DNA of 64,000 bases from Firmicutes bacterium UBA1739 (GTDB taxonomy: Bacteria; Bacillota; Clostridia; Peptostreptococcales; Anaerovoracaceae): positions 62,001 through 126,000 of the forward strand of contig DCHZ01000003.1 in assembly GCA_002315385.1 (NCBI GenBank), given 5' to 3'. Shown in pieces: positions 7,314 to 15,137 of this stretch (position 1 is the stretch's first letter; each line of letters starts with the position of its first letter). A program made the position numbers and the translations under genes. Under the pieces are notes generated by a model that saw nothing but the letters and a program-made list of their open reading frames with translations, was not told where the DNA came from and ran no database searches.

Positions 7314-7562
7314 ATGGCAAAAAAGAAAACATTTGAAGATTCATATGCCGGACTGGCAGAAGCTGCCGAGGCATTGAAGAATGATGGGATATCTCTTGAA
7401 GAATCAATTCGGCTGGTGGAAAGTGCGACAAAGCATTATGAAGCCTGTAAAGAGATTCTGTCCGAGGCCAGAAACAGACTGTTGATACTGGATAAGGACT
7501 CGGAGACAGTCAGAGCTGCCGATGAGAAAAACGGGATTTCGGGAAGTGATACTGATGAATGA
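7314..7562 (+). CDS. xseB: Exodeoxyribonuclease VII small subunit
   Basis: The 82-residue helical subunit binds the coiled-coil arm of XseA. The typical pattern is present: FEDSYAGLAEAAEALKNDGISLEESIRLVE followed by YEACKEILSEARNRL. ATG 7314 is preceded by GGAAAGGA. An earlier in-frame ATG at 7272 inside xseA would add a 14-residue tail with no family match. The stop overlaps the start of ispA by a few bases. The last 25 residues are a polar tail. Confidence 0.93.
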   Translation: MAKKKTFEDSYAGLAEAAEALKNDGISLEESIRLVESATKHYEACKEILSEARNRLLILDKDSETVRAADEKNGISGSDTDE

Positions 7563-8475
7563 TAACAGATTTAAGGATTATTTACATATAGTTGAAGAAA
7601 ATCTCACGAAATTTCTTCCGACAGCAGAAGAAAAGAGTGCTACTGTGGTAAAGGCTATGGAATACAGCCTGACTGCCGGAGGAAAAAGAATCAGGCCGGT
7701 GATGCTGCTGGCCGCCTGCGAAATGGCGGGCGGCTCTGTGGACAGGGCGGTTCCCTTTGCCTGTGCAATAGAGTACATTCATACATATTCTCTTATCCAT
7801 GATGATTTACCCGCAATGGATGATGACGAGCTGCGCAGAGGAAAGCCCACCAGTCATGTGGTTTTCGGCGAGGCGGAAGCTATACTGGCGGGAGATGCTC
7901 TTCTAAACAGGGCTTTTGAAATTATGATAGATGCTGTAATTAAAGCTGATGAGACAGACAGAAACGGCATGCTGAAAGCTGCGGGCTGTATTGCCGGAGG
8001 AGCAGGTTATTACGGTATGATAGGCGGTCAGATTGCTGATATTGAAAGTGAACGACGGGCGGCGGCTTCGAAAAAGGAAGCTGACTGCAGTGAAGACAGA
8101 ATTATGCTGGAATTTGTTCACAGGAGAAAAACCGGGGCACTAATAAAAGCTTCGGTAATGGCCGGAGCCTATATTGCGGGAGCAGGGGAGGAAGTATCTG
8201 AGGATCTGAGTGAATTCGCCGACTGCTTCGGTCTGGAATTTCAGATAGCCGATGACATTCTGGATGTAAAGGGCAGCACCGCCGAACTTGGCAAGCCGGT
8301 GGGAAGCGATGAAAAAAACGGAAAGCTTACATACCCTTCATGTATCGGTATGGAGGAGACAGAGAAGTATTACGAGCAGATACATAAAAAGACAAAGGGA
8401 ACACTGGAAAAATATGGAAATGATGCGTCTTTTTTCACTGATCTGTGTGATGAGCTGTATCACAGAGTGAGGTAG
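7555..8475 (+). CDS. ispA: Farnesyl/geranylgeranyl diphosphate synthase (short-chain polyprenyl synthase)
   Basis: The enzyme condenses isopentenyl diphosphate with allylic diphosphates to give the C15 precursor of undecaprenyl phosphate and quinones. In 306 residues it shows GGKRIRPVMLLAACE, the first aspartate-rich motif DDLPAMDDDELRRGKP (about residue 83), and the second, ADDILDVKGS (about 226). The two-residue insertion in the first motif is typical of bacterial FPP synthases. ATG 7555 overlaps the xseB stop. It precedes dxs, so the region supplies isoprenoid synthesis. Confidence 0.93.
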   Translation: MNDNRFKDYLHIVEENLTKFLPTAEEKSATVVKAMEYSLTAGGKRIRPVMLLAACEMAGGSVDRAVPFACAIEYIHTYSLIHDDLPAMDDDELRRGKPTSHVVFGEAEAILAGDALLNRAFEIMIDAVIKADETDRNGMLKAAGCIAGGAGYYGMIGGQIADIESERRAAASKKEADCSEDRIMLEFVHRRKTGALIKASVMAGAYIAGAGEEVSEDLSEFADCFGLEFQIADDILDVKGSTAELGKPVGSDEKNGKLTYPSCIGMEETEKYYEQIHKKTKGTLEKYGNDASFFTDLCDELYHRVR

Positions 8476-8482
8476 AAAGATA

Positions 8483-8511
8483 TTTAAAAACAGTAAAAAA
8501 CAGTGTATAAT
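8483..8511 (+). promoter_or_regulatory. Promoter upstream of dxs
   Basis: A weak -35 (TTTAAA, 8483-8488) and a perfect TATAAT (8506-8511) are 17 bp apart in the 96-bp gap between ispA and dxs. dxs and tlyA can thus be transcribed separately from the upstream operon. Confidence 0.55.
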
Positions 8512-8571
8512 AAAGCGTCAGTGTTATTGGAATAATTATATTATTAGTAGTTTAGAAAAGAGAGCAGCTGT

Positions 8572-10434
8572 ATGAAAGAAATAACAGAGTACCGGTTTCC
8601 GGAAGATTTGCATACCATGAAGGAAAGTGAGCTTACTGTGCTGGCAGAGCAGATTCGTGAGTTTCTGCTCAGGCGTGTTTCCAGAACCGGAGGTCATCTG
8701 GCATCGAATCTCGGAGTGGTGGAGCTTTCGATTGCACTTCACAGGGTATTTGATTCGCCGAAGGACCGGATTCTATGGGATGTGGGGCATCAGTCTTATG
8801 TGCATAAGATTCTGACAGGAAGAGCAGATGAATTCGATAAACTGAGACAGTATAACGGAATAAGCGGATTCCCGAAAAGAGGAGAGAGTGAGCACGATGT
8901 GTATGATTCCGGACACAGCAGCGATTCTCTGTCTGTCGCAATGGGAATCGCCAAAGCAAGAGATCTCAATAATGAGAGCTTTGAGGTAATAGATGTAATC
9001 GGAGACGGAGCAATGACCGGAGGAGTGGCTTATGAGGCGCTGAATAACGGAGCTTCAATGAAAGCAAAAGTGATTATTGTTCTTAATGATAATCAGATGT
9101 CCATCTCTCCGAATGTGGGTGGTATGACCCAGCATCTCGGAAGAATAAGGGTAAGCACCGGCTATATTGAAATGAAGAAGAAAATTCAGGAGAGTCTGAG
9201 GGGAAAAGGGGCTTTCGGAGAAGGCATTTTCAAAAGTCTTGAAAAAGCCAGAGATGCGCTGAAATATACGATTTTCGAGAAATGCATTTTTGAAAATCTG
9301 GGATATAAATATTACGGCCCGGTGGACGGGCATAACATATCTGAGCTGACAGAATTTTTCGAGGCGGCAAAATCCCTGGATGAACCGGTGGTGATTCATG
9401 TTGTTACGAAAAAAGGAAAGGGCATAAAGAAAATAGAAGACAATTCGGATATTTATCATGGAATCGGACCTTTTAATATTGAAAATCTGAGACCTCTGAA
9501 AAAAAGTGAAGGCATTTCATGGTCTGCCGTTTTCGGAAATTACCTTACGGAAATGAGCGGCAGAGACTGTCGTATCGCTGCGGTTACCGCCGCTATGCTA
9601 AGCGGAACCGGTCTCGACAGCATGAAGGAAAAGTATCCGGAACGGACTTTCGATGTGGGAATTGCCGAACAGCATGCTACAGGATTCGCTGCAGGACTGG
9701 CACTTCAGGGAATGAGACCCTTTGTGGCGGTATATTCGACGTTTCTGCAGCGTGCCTATGATGAAATAGTAATGGATGTTTGTCTTCAGAATCTGCCTGT
9801 GGTATTCTGCGTGGACAGAGCCGGAAATGTAGGCAGTGACGGGGAGACTCATAACGGTCAGTTTGATCTTTCGTATCTTTCGCACATGCCTAATATGACG
9901 GTTATGGCGCCCTCTAATGACAGAGAGCTCATGGATATGATGGAGTATACGCTGGAGCTGAACGGACCCTGTGCCATAAGATATCCCAGAGGAGAGTGTC
10001 CGATGTGGGATGCCGGGAAAGATGAGTATTTACCGATTGACGGCAGGTGCAGTGTAATACGTGAAGGCGGGAAGGTTCTGCTGGCAGCTGTGGGAAAAGC
10101 CGTGCATGAGGCAGTGAAAGCCGGGAATATTCTTACGGAAAACGGCATTGATTGTTCTGTGGTAAATGCAAGATTTGTAAAACCGCTGGATGAAGCCGGA
10201 ATAATCAGAGCGGCTGAGGGCAAAGTGCTTATTGTGACGATGGAAGATAATGTATTGTGCGGAGGATTCGGATCCATGATTAATTCCCTTTTTGCGGGAT
10301 TAAAGAATTCACCGGAAATTATTAATATAGGCTGGCCCGATGAGTTTATTCCGGCCGGAAATACGGAAGAGCTGATGAGGAAGTACGGACTTGACGGAGA
10401 GTCCGCTGCGGAAAGAATAATGGAAATAATATGA
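8572..10434 (+). CDS. dxs: 1-Deoxy-D-xylulose-5-phosphate synthase
   Basis: This thiamine-diphosphate enzyme condenses pyruvate with glyceraldehyde 3-phosphate, the first step of the MEP isoprenoid pathway. All 620 residues follow the family: SRTGGHLASNLGVVELSIALH with the active-site His, DVGHQSYVHKILTGR, the ThDP/Mg motif GDGAMTGGVAYEALNN, the transketolase pyrimidine domain with DVGIAEQHATGFAAGLA, and a C-terminal transketolase domain (VNARFVKPLDE). ATG 8572 follows AGAGAG. It overlaps tlyA by ATGA. Together with ispA this shows a MEP-dependent organism. Confidence 0.97.
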   Translation: MKEITEYRFPEDLHTMKESELTVLAEQIREFLLRRVSRTGGHLASNLGVVELSIALHRVFDSPKDRILWDVGHQSYVHKILTGRADEFDKLRQYNGISGFPKRGESEHDVYDSGHSSDSLSVAMGIAKARDLNNESFEVIDVIGDGAMTGGVAYEALNNGASMKAKVIIVLNDNQMSISPNVGGMTQHLGRIRVSTGYIEMKKKIQESLRGKGAFGEGIFKSLEKARDALKYTIFEKCIFENLGYKYYGPVDGHNISELTEFFEAAKSLDEPVVIHVVTKKGKGIKKIEDNSDIYHGIGPFNIENLRPLKKSEGISWSAVFGNYLTEMSGRDCRIAAVTAAMLSGTGLDSMKEKYPERTFDVGIAEQHATGFAAGLALQGMRPFVAVYSTFLQRAYDEIVMDVCLQNLPVVFCVDRAGNVGSDGETHNGQFDLSYLSHMPNMTVMAPSNDRELMDMMEYTLELNGPCAIRYPRGECPMWDAGKDEYLPIDGRCSVIREGGKVLLAAVGKAVHEAVKAGNILTENGIDCSVVNARFVKPLDEAGIIRAAEGKVLIVTMEDNVLCGGFGSMINSLFAGLKNSPEIINIGWPDEFIPAGNTEELMRKYGLDGESAAERIMEII

Positions 10435-11240
10435 AAGAAAGATTAGATGTTCTGCTGGTGCAGAAAGGTTTTTTTGAATCCAGAGAGAAGGCAAAAAGAG
10501 TAATAATGACAGGAGTCGTTTTCGTTGACGGTCAGAGAGTAGATAAGGCGGGAACTCAGATACAGGAGGAAGCCGAAATCGAAGTGAAAGGTTCTATGTG
10601 TCCTTATGTGAGCAGAGGCGGGATGAAGCTTGAAAAGGCGGTAAAAGCTTTCGATATTAATCTGAACCGGAAATACTGCGTGGACATGGGAGCCTCCACC
10701 GGAGGATTCACCGACTGCATGCTGCAGAACGGTGCGGAAAAGGTGTATTCTATTGATGTGGGATACGGTCAGCTGGACTGGAGGCTGAGAACGGATGAGC
10801 GGGTGGTCAATATGGAAAAGACCAACATTCGCTATCTGGATAAAACTTTAATAGAAGACAGAATCGATTTTGTATCGATAGACGTTTCTTTTATTTCACT
10901 GACATTGATTCTTCCCGTGGCATATGAAGTACTTGAAGACGGAGGAGAGCTGGTCTGTCTGGTTAAGCCGCAGTTTGAGGCCGGCAGAGAGCAGGTCGGA
11001 AAGAAAGGAATAGTAAGGGATAAATCTGTTCACCGGGAAGTCATATTAAAAGTAACGGATTTTTCCGCCGGGCTCGGATTTTCTGTATGCGGTATAGATT
11101 ATTCGCCCATGACGGGAGCAAAGGGAAATGTGGAGTTCCTGGTTTATCTTCGTAAAACCGGGAGAGGGGGTCTTAATGAAGAAGAGACAATTGCTGAAAC
11201 AGAACGTATAATAGAAGAGGCTCATGGAAAGCTGTTATAG
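10431..11240 (+). CDS. tlyA: TlyA-family rRNA 2'-O-methyltransferase
   Basis: The 269-residue protein has an N-terminal S4 RNA-binding domain (ERLDVLLVQKGFFESREKAKRVIMTGVVFVDG, residues 2-60) and an FtsJ-type methyltransferase domain with the SAM site MGASTGGFTDCMLQNGA (about 84-100). VKPQFEAGREQVGKKGIVRD follows. TlyA family members methylate cytidine 2'-OH groups in 16S and 23S rRNA. The start overlaps the dxs stop (ATGA). In spore formers this gene is normally followed by nadK, argR, recN, spoIVB and spo0A, none of which follow here. Confidence 0.9.
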   Translation: MKERLDVLLVQKGFFESREKAKRVIMTGVVFVDGQRVDKAGTQIQEEAEIEVKGSMCPYVSRGGMKLEKAVKAFDINLNRKYCVDMGASTGGFTDCMLQNGAEKVYSIDVGYGQLDWRLRTDERVVNMEKTNIRYLDKTLIEDRIDFVSIDVSFISLTLILPVAYEVLEDGGELVCLVKPQFEAGREQVGKKGIVRDKSVHREVILKVTDFSAGLGFSVCGIDYSPMTGAKGNVEFLVYLRKTGRGGLNEEETIAETERIIEEAHGKLL

Positions 11241-11253
11241 AAAGGAGATAGAA

Positions 11254-12228
11254 ATGAATCATCGTATTTTAACTGAAAGGGCTGCGTTTTACAGAAAGGC
11301 GGCAAGATTTGAACTTAAAGAAAACAATAACTGGATCAAGGCTTCTGTAGCGGCGGGAATATTTGTGCTTATAGTTGAAATAATAAACCTGATATCCTCT
11401 GCGTTTATTAATCTGTCTGCCGTTCAGGGCTGTCAGTGGATTTATTCACTGCTGGTGTACGGACCGGCAACAGTCGGATTGGCTTCATACTTTATGCATC
11501 TGGTAAGAACCAAGGATCAGAGCTTCCTTAACTGTTTTGAGGGATTCGAAAGCTTCGGAAGAAGCTTTGTCCTGGGTCTGCTGATACTTCTTTTTACGTC
11601 TCTCTGGACCATGCTGTTCATTGTGCCGGGAATAGTCGCAGCTTACAGATATTCAATGGCACCGATGATTCTCAGAGACAGACCGGACTTGTCTCCCATG
11701 GATTGTATCAGGGAGAGCAAAAGGATAATGAACGGGAATAAGGGCTCTCTGTTCAGACTCGATCTCAGTTTCATAGGATGGTTTATTCTTTCCATGATAC
11801 CGGCTGTACTGGTGGAGGTTATTCTTACATTGAGAACAACAGCTACTGAACCAAGTTATGAGATTCAGCTGATTTCAACTGTTCTGGGGATAGTATGCTG
11901 TCTGTGGGTAATGGCTTATGACAGAACATCCAGAGTTGTTTTTTACGAAGAACTTATAACTCCGGATTTTACAAATAATAATCAGTGGCAGTACAGACAG
12001 TACAATCCCGGAGGAGATAATATGAATTACGGCGGTAACGGTTTCAACGGCGGCAGTTATTCTGAAAACACTTATGGAAATCAGGACAGTTTCAGCTCAA
12101 ATGAAAACGGGGGAAACTGCGGAAACGGATATTCAAATCAGGATTATTCCGGTGCTCAGGGGGAATACTATGAGTACAGAAGATATGAAAAACCGGAAAA
12201 TAATAATGATAATGATAATGCGGAATAA
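11254..12228 (+). CDS. DUF975 family integral membrane protein
   Basis: The 324-residue membrane protein has about five or six hydrophobic segments (for example VAAGIFVLIVEIINLI, LLILLFTSLWTMLFIVPGIV, IGWFILSMIPAVLVEVILTL). It carries the pattern AYRYSMAPMILRDRPDLSPMDCIRESKRIMNGNKG, which marks the DUF975 family of unknown function. The last 75 residues form a low-complexity cytoplasmic tail rich in Asn, Gly, Tyr and Ser. ATG 11254 is placed 6 bp after AAAGGAG; a start at 11224 inside tlyA has none. Possible transport or membrane-organising role; I cannot be more precise. Confidence 0.78.
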   Translation: MNHRILTERAAFYRKAARFELKENNNWIKASVAAGIFVLIVEIINLISSAFINLSAVQGCQWIYSLLVYGPATVGLASYFMHLVRTKDQSFLNCFEGFESFGRSFVLGLLILLFTSLWTMLFIVPGIVAAYRYSMAPMILRDRPDLSPMDCIRESKRIMNGNKGSLFRLDLSFIGWFILSMIPAVLVEVILTLRTTATEPSYEIQLISTVLGIVCCLWVMAYDRTSRVVFYEELITPDFTNNNQWQYRQYNPGGDNMNYGGNGFNGGSYSENTYGNQDSFSSNENGGNCGNGYSNQDYSGAQGEYYEYRRYEKPENNNDNDNAE

Positions 12229-12338
12229 GCTGTACATTTCTGTTTTGGATGGCATTAAAAATTATTGCCTGAAGATTTATGTCAACACTAATCCGAGGAA
12301 AACGAATACTGCCTGTCTCAAATCAGGAGAGGATAAAG

Positions 12339-12896
12339 ATGAAAGAATTAGCGAAAGTTTTTACCGCATTTTTTAAAATAGGACTTTTTACCTTCGGCGG
12401 CGGGTACGCAATGCTGCCGATGATACAAAAAGAAATTGTTGAAAAGCATGGCTGGGCAACTGATGAGGAAGTCATGGATTATTTCGCTGTAGGTCAGTGC
12501 ACACCGGGGATAATTGCCGTAAATACAGCGACATTTATTGGATATTATCGAAAAGGAATAGTAGGTTCCGCGACCGCAACTCTTGGGGTAGTATCTCCGT
12601 CGCTGATAATAATTACAGTTATTGCCGCGTTTATTCAAAACTATTCGGATATTCCGGCGGTGCAGTGTGCTTTTACCGGAATTACTGCGGCTGTTGCAGT
12701 GCTTATCATTAATGCAGTTGTAAAATTATGGAAAAGCGGAATAAAGGATATCACGGCGGGAATCCTTTTTGCGGCGGTACTGGCAGCCAGAGTAATATTC
12801 AACATTCCTTCGGCTATGGTGGTAGTCGTAGTAGTGATTATCGGAATAATCGCTCAGCTGCGCAGAGATATGAAAAACAAACGGGTGAAGAAATGA
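12339..12896 (+). CDS. Chromate transporter, N-half subunit
   Basis: A 185-residue half-size CHR-family membrane protein: FFKIGLFTFGGGYAMLPMIQKEIVEKHGW and DYFAVGQCTPGIIAVNTATFIGYY are the family signatures. Several hydrophobic helices follow. Short CHR proteins work as pairs with opposite topology, and the next gene is the partner. They are annotated as chromate exporters, but in anaerobes the true substrate may be another oxyanion such as sulfate. ATG 12339 follows AGGAGAGG. An extended frame from 12279 has no ribosome site. Confidence 0.9.
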   Translation: MKELAKVFTAFFKIGLFTFGGGYAMLPMIQKEIVEKHGWATDEEVMDYFAVGQCTPGIIAVNTATFIGYYRKGIVGSATATLGVVSPSLIIITVIAAFIQNYSDIPAVQCAFTGITAAVAVLIINAVVKLWKSGIKDITAGILFAAVLAARVIFNIPSAMVVVVVVIIGIIAQLRRDMKNKRVKK

Positions 12897-13462
12897 ATAT
12901 TTTCCTGACACTTTTCATAGAATTTTTTAAAATAGGACTTTTTGCGGTGGGCGGAGGTCTGGCCACAATTCCGTTTTTATATGATCTTGCCGACAGATAC
13001 GACTGGATTACTCCGGAAATGATATCGGATATGGTAGCTGTGGCGGAATCGACTCCGGGACCCATCGGTATTAATACCGCAACCTATGTTGGGTATAACG
13101 CTGCAGGAATAGCCGGAGGTTTAGTGGCTTCTCTGGCTCTGATACTGCCTTCATTTATTATTATCCTGCTGCTGGCAAAAACTTTCAGAGAATTTCAGAA
13201 CAATCGTTATATTGTATCGGTTTTTTCTGCTCTCAGACCTGCGGTGGCTGCCCTAATCTGTACCGCAGCACTTCAGGTTATTCAGAATGTGTTTTTTATA
13301 GACGGAGTTTTTACGGCCGGAGGCGGAATTATCTCCTGCCTGAATGAGAAATCAATAATCCTTTTTCTGAGTCTGTTGCTGCTGAGCTTTAAAACAAAAT
13401 TTCATCCGATAGTGTACATCGGAATCGCAGCGGCTGCGGGAATTGTTTTCAAAATGAACTGA
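12893..13462 (+). CDS. Chromate transporter, C-half subunit
   Basis: The partner of the previous gene, overlapping it by ATGA, so the two are translated together. In 189 residues it has FFKIGLFAVGGGLATIPFLYDLADRYDWIT and DMVAVAESTPGPIGINTATYVGY, the second copy of the CHR signature, with five or six membrane segments. A split pair replaces the single long ChrA of proteobacteria. No regulatory gene lies next to it. Confidence 0.9.
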   Translation: MNIFLTLFIEFFKIGLFAVGGGLATIPFLYDLADRYDWITPEMISDMVAVAESTPGPIGINTATYVGYNAAGIAGGLVASLALILPSFIIILLLAKTFREFQNNRYIVSVFSALRPAVAALICTAALQVIQNVFFIDGVFTAGGGIISCLNEKSIILFLSLLLLSFKTKFHPIVYIGIAAAAGIVFKMN

Positions 13463-13606
13463 CAAAAAATAACAGGAAAGTTTTCCCTGAATCTGCATAT
13501 ACTGAAAATGTAATTCTGAAGTGCACGATTATTTTTGAATTGAAGAAATATGCAGATCTTTTAATGAAGATTTGAGGATAGATTTATTATTGTTAAGGAG
13601 AATTAT

Positions 13607-14170
13607 ATGAACAGATTTCAGATAACCGAATACTGTCATTTTCTGGTAAAAAGCTTTGCCGGTAATCCCTCGCTTTGTATTGACGCTACCATGGGAAACG
13701 GGACAGATACCGAATTTCTCTGCAGACTTGTGGGGGAAAAAGGAAAAGTACTGGCTTTTGACATCCAGAAAATCGCAGAAGAGAATACAGCGAAAAGGCT
13801 GGCTGCAGTCGGATTAAATGAGAGAGCGGAGCTTATTCTTGGTTCTCACGAAATGATGGGTGATTATGCGGCAGAAGGCACAGCGGACGTGATTATGTTC
13901 AATTTCGGTTATCTTCCGGGAGGAGATCACAGTCTTTCCACCGGAGCTGAGACCAGTATCCCGGCTTTAGATGTGGCATTGAGGCTTCTGAAAAACGGCG
14001 GAATTGCCTGCCTGTGTATTTACAGCGGAGGTGACAGCGGGTTTAAAGAAAGAGATGCTTTGCTTGAATACATTAAATCACTTGATTCTAAAAAGTATCT
14101 GGCAATTACGCACGAATACTTCAACAGACCGAACAATCCGCCTCTGCCTGTTCTGATAAAGAAACTGTAG
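13607..14170 (+). CDS. mnmM: tRNA (mnm5s2U34) methyltransferase, YtqB/MnmM family
   Basis: The 187-residue SAM-dependent methyltransferase (PF06962 group) shows CIDATMGNGTDTEFLCRLVG as SAM site (about residues 24-43), FNFGYLPGGDHS (about 103) and PPLPVLIKKL at the end. In B. subtilis the family member YtqB (MnmM) adds the terminal methyl in mnm5s2U34 of tRNA. I infer the same role here from family membership. ATG 13607 follows AAGGAG. It is a single-gene unit between the chromate pair and rpsT. Confidence 0.85.
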   Translation: MNRFQITEYCHFLVKSFAGNPSLCIDATMGNGTDTEFLCRLVGEKGKVLAFDIQKIAEENTAKRLAAVGLNERAELILGSHEMMGDYAAEGTADVIMFNFGYLPGGDHSLSTGAETSIPALDVALRLLKNGGIACLCIYSGGDSGFKERDALLEYIKSLDSKKYLAITHEYFNRPNNPPLPVLIKKL

Positions 14171-14180
14171 CACAATTTCT

Positions 14181-14309
14181 GTTACTATTCACAGTCATTC
14201 AATTCAAAGGGTAAATGATTGGTCTCTGATTCGAAGTATACAGTCACTTCGAATCTAATTAGTACAATACTAAATCTATAATTGTTTCTCAACGGCTGTG
14301 AATAGTAAC
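14181..14309. repeat. Dispersed inverted-end element, copy B (best preserved)
   Basis: Perfect 14-bp inverted ends, GTTACTATTCACAG (14181-14194) and CTGTGAATAGTAAC (14296-14309), enclose a core. The core has a perfect 10-bp stem, GATTCGAAGT (14228-14237) with ACTTCGAATC (14246-14255), around the loop ATACAGTC. The same end and core sequences recur in reverse orientation at 42401-42590, and the ends at 1587-1720. No protein is encoded. The form is that of a miniature non-autonomous element or a structured RNA. Confidence 0.8.
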
Positions 14310-14338
14310 CTATTTTTCATATTTAGGTGAAATAACTC

Positions 14339-14367
14339 TTGATTTATATCAATTATTGCATTATAAT
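14339..14367 (+). promoter_or_regulatory. Promoter of rpsT
   Basis: TTGATT (14339-14344) and TATAAT (14362-14367) are 17 bp apart, 37 bp before the rpsT start. Confidence 0.7.
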
Positions 14368-14404
14368 ATTATCGCAATATTTACCGAAAGTGGGGTGAAA
14401 ATGA

Positions 14405-14674
14405 ATGGCAAATATCAAATCTGCAAAAAAGAGAATCTCTGTAATTGACAAAAAGACAGCAAGAAACAGAAGAGTTAAAGAACATCTCAAGTCAGTTCTT
14501 AAGCACTATGATGCTGCTTTAGCAGACGGAGATAAGGCTGAAGCTAAGGCAAAGTTAGTTTTAGCTGAAAAGAAGCTTATGAAAGCTGCAGCTAAGGGAG
14601 TAATCCATAAGAACGCTGCATCAAGAAAAGTTTCAAGACTCAACAAAAGCTTTAATAAAGCTTTCGCAGAATAG
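14405..14674 (+). CDS. rpsT: 30S ribosomal protein S20
   Basis: This primary 16S rRNA-binding protein of the small subunit has 89 residues and is highly basic. It starts MANIKSAKKRISVIDKKTARNRRVK and ends AASRKVSRLNKSFNKAF, both typical of S20. An ATG 4 bases upstream (14401) is in another frame; GTGGGGTG lies before both. It has its own promoter and terminator. Codon use is strongly biased (AAG, GCT, CTC), as expected for a highly expressed gene. Confidence 0.97.
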   Translation: MANIKSAKKRISVIDKKTARNRRVKEHLKSVLKHYDAALADGDKAEAKAKLVLAEKKLMKAAAKGVIHKNAASRKVSRLNKSFNKAFAE

Positions 14675-14742
14675 CCTTACCCTATTCCCCACGCACATTC
14701 TCAGGGATGTGCCGCATACAAGTTAAGTATGTAAAGTAAATT

Positions 14743-14773
14743 AAAAAGACGGTGTGTCTCCCGTCTTTTTTTT
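14743..14773 (+). terminator. Rho-independent terminator of rpsT
   Basis: AAAAGACGG and CCGTCTTTT form a 9-bp stem around TGTGTCTC, followed by a run of eight Ts. Confidence 0.9.
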
Positions 14774-14892
14774 ATGTTTTTTTATCTGATTTCTGAGCCT
14801 AATATACGTAGTGTCAATGCGGGATGATAAGAGTGACACTGAGTGTCAGCGAAAACGATTACGACTGATGCGGAAAGGCAGGCAGTGAATGA

Positions 14893-14994
14893 AAAAAACG
14901 ATGCAGGAATATGGAAACTTCTGCTGTGCTGATTTATCATACTCACAGCTCCGAATCATATGAGCCGTATAATCACTACGACTGCGTTTTTTGA
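14893..14994 (+). pseudogene. spoIIP relic (amidase active-site fragment)
   Basis: Between two stops this frame encodes about 33 residues, including SAVLIYHTHSSESYEPYN. This is the SpoIIP amidase/endopeptidase signature 'VLIYHTHttEsY.P', whose histidine and glutamate bind the catalytic zinc. SpoIIP degrades peptidoglycan during engulfment and usually has 300-400 residues. Nothing else of it can be read here, and stops lie on both sides. In many Clostridia spoIIP sits between rpsT-gpr and lepA, exactly this gap. I infer a dead fragment left after deletion and decay. Confidence 0.68.
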
Positions 14995-15051
14995 ACCGCA
15001 CCTACGAAAATTATTCTGCGTTACTGAGACGGTTATTTATTTTTCGCTATA
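14979..15051 (+). repeat. Intergenic repeat shared with 1641-1712
   Basis: About 70 bp resemble the inner part of repeat copy A. Shared blocks include ATTCTGCGTTA and a GTTATTTATT-TTCGCTATA type run, with a T run and GCAC just before. It overlaps the end of the spoIIP relic and lies 30-100 bp before the lepA promoter. The rest of the 14774-15137 gap holds only the relic and that promoter. Confidence 0.55.
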
Positions 15052-15079
15052 CCGGATGAATGGCAGAATAATTTCTTTC

Positions 15080-15108
15080 TTGCATGAGCACCTTTTTGCC
15101 ATTATAAT
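15080..15108 (+). promoter_or_regulatory. Promoter of lepA
   Basis: TTGCAT (15080-15085) and TATAAT (15103-15108) are 17 bp apart, 30 bp before the GTG start. Confidence 0.7.
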
Positions 15109-15137
15109 TAAAATATTAAAACACGGAGGAAAAACAA

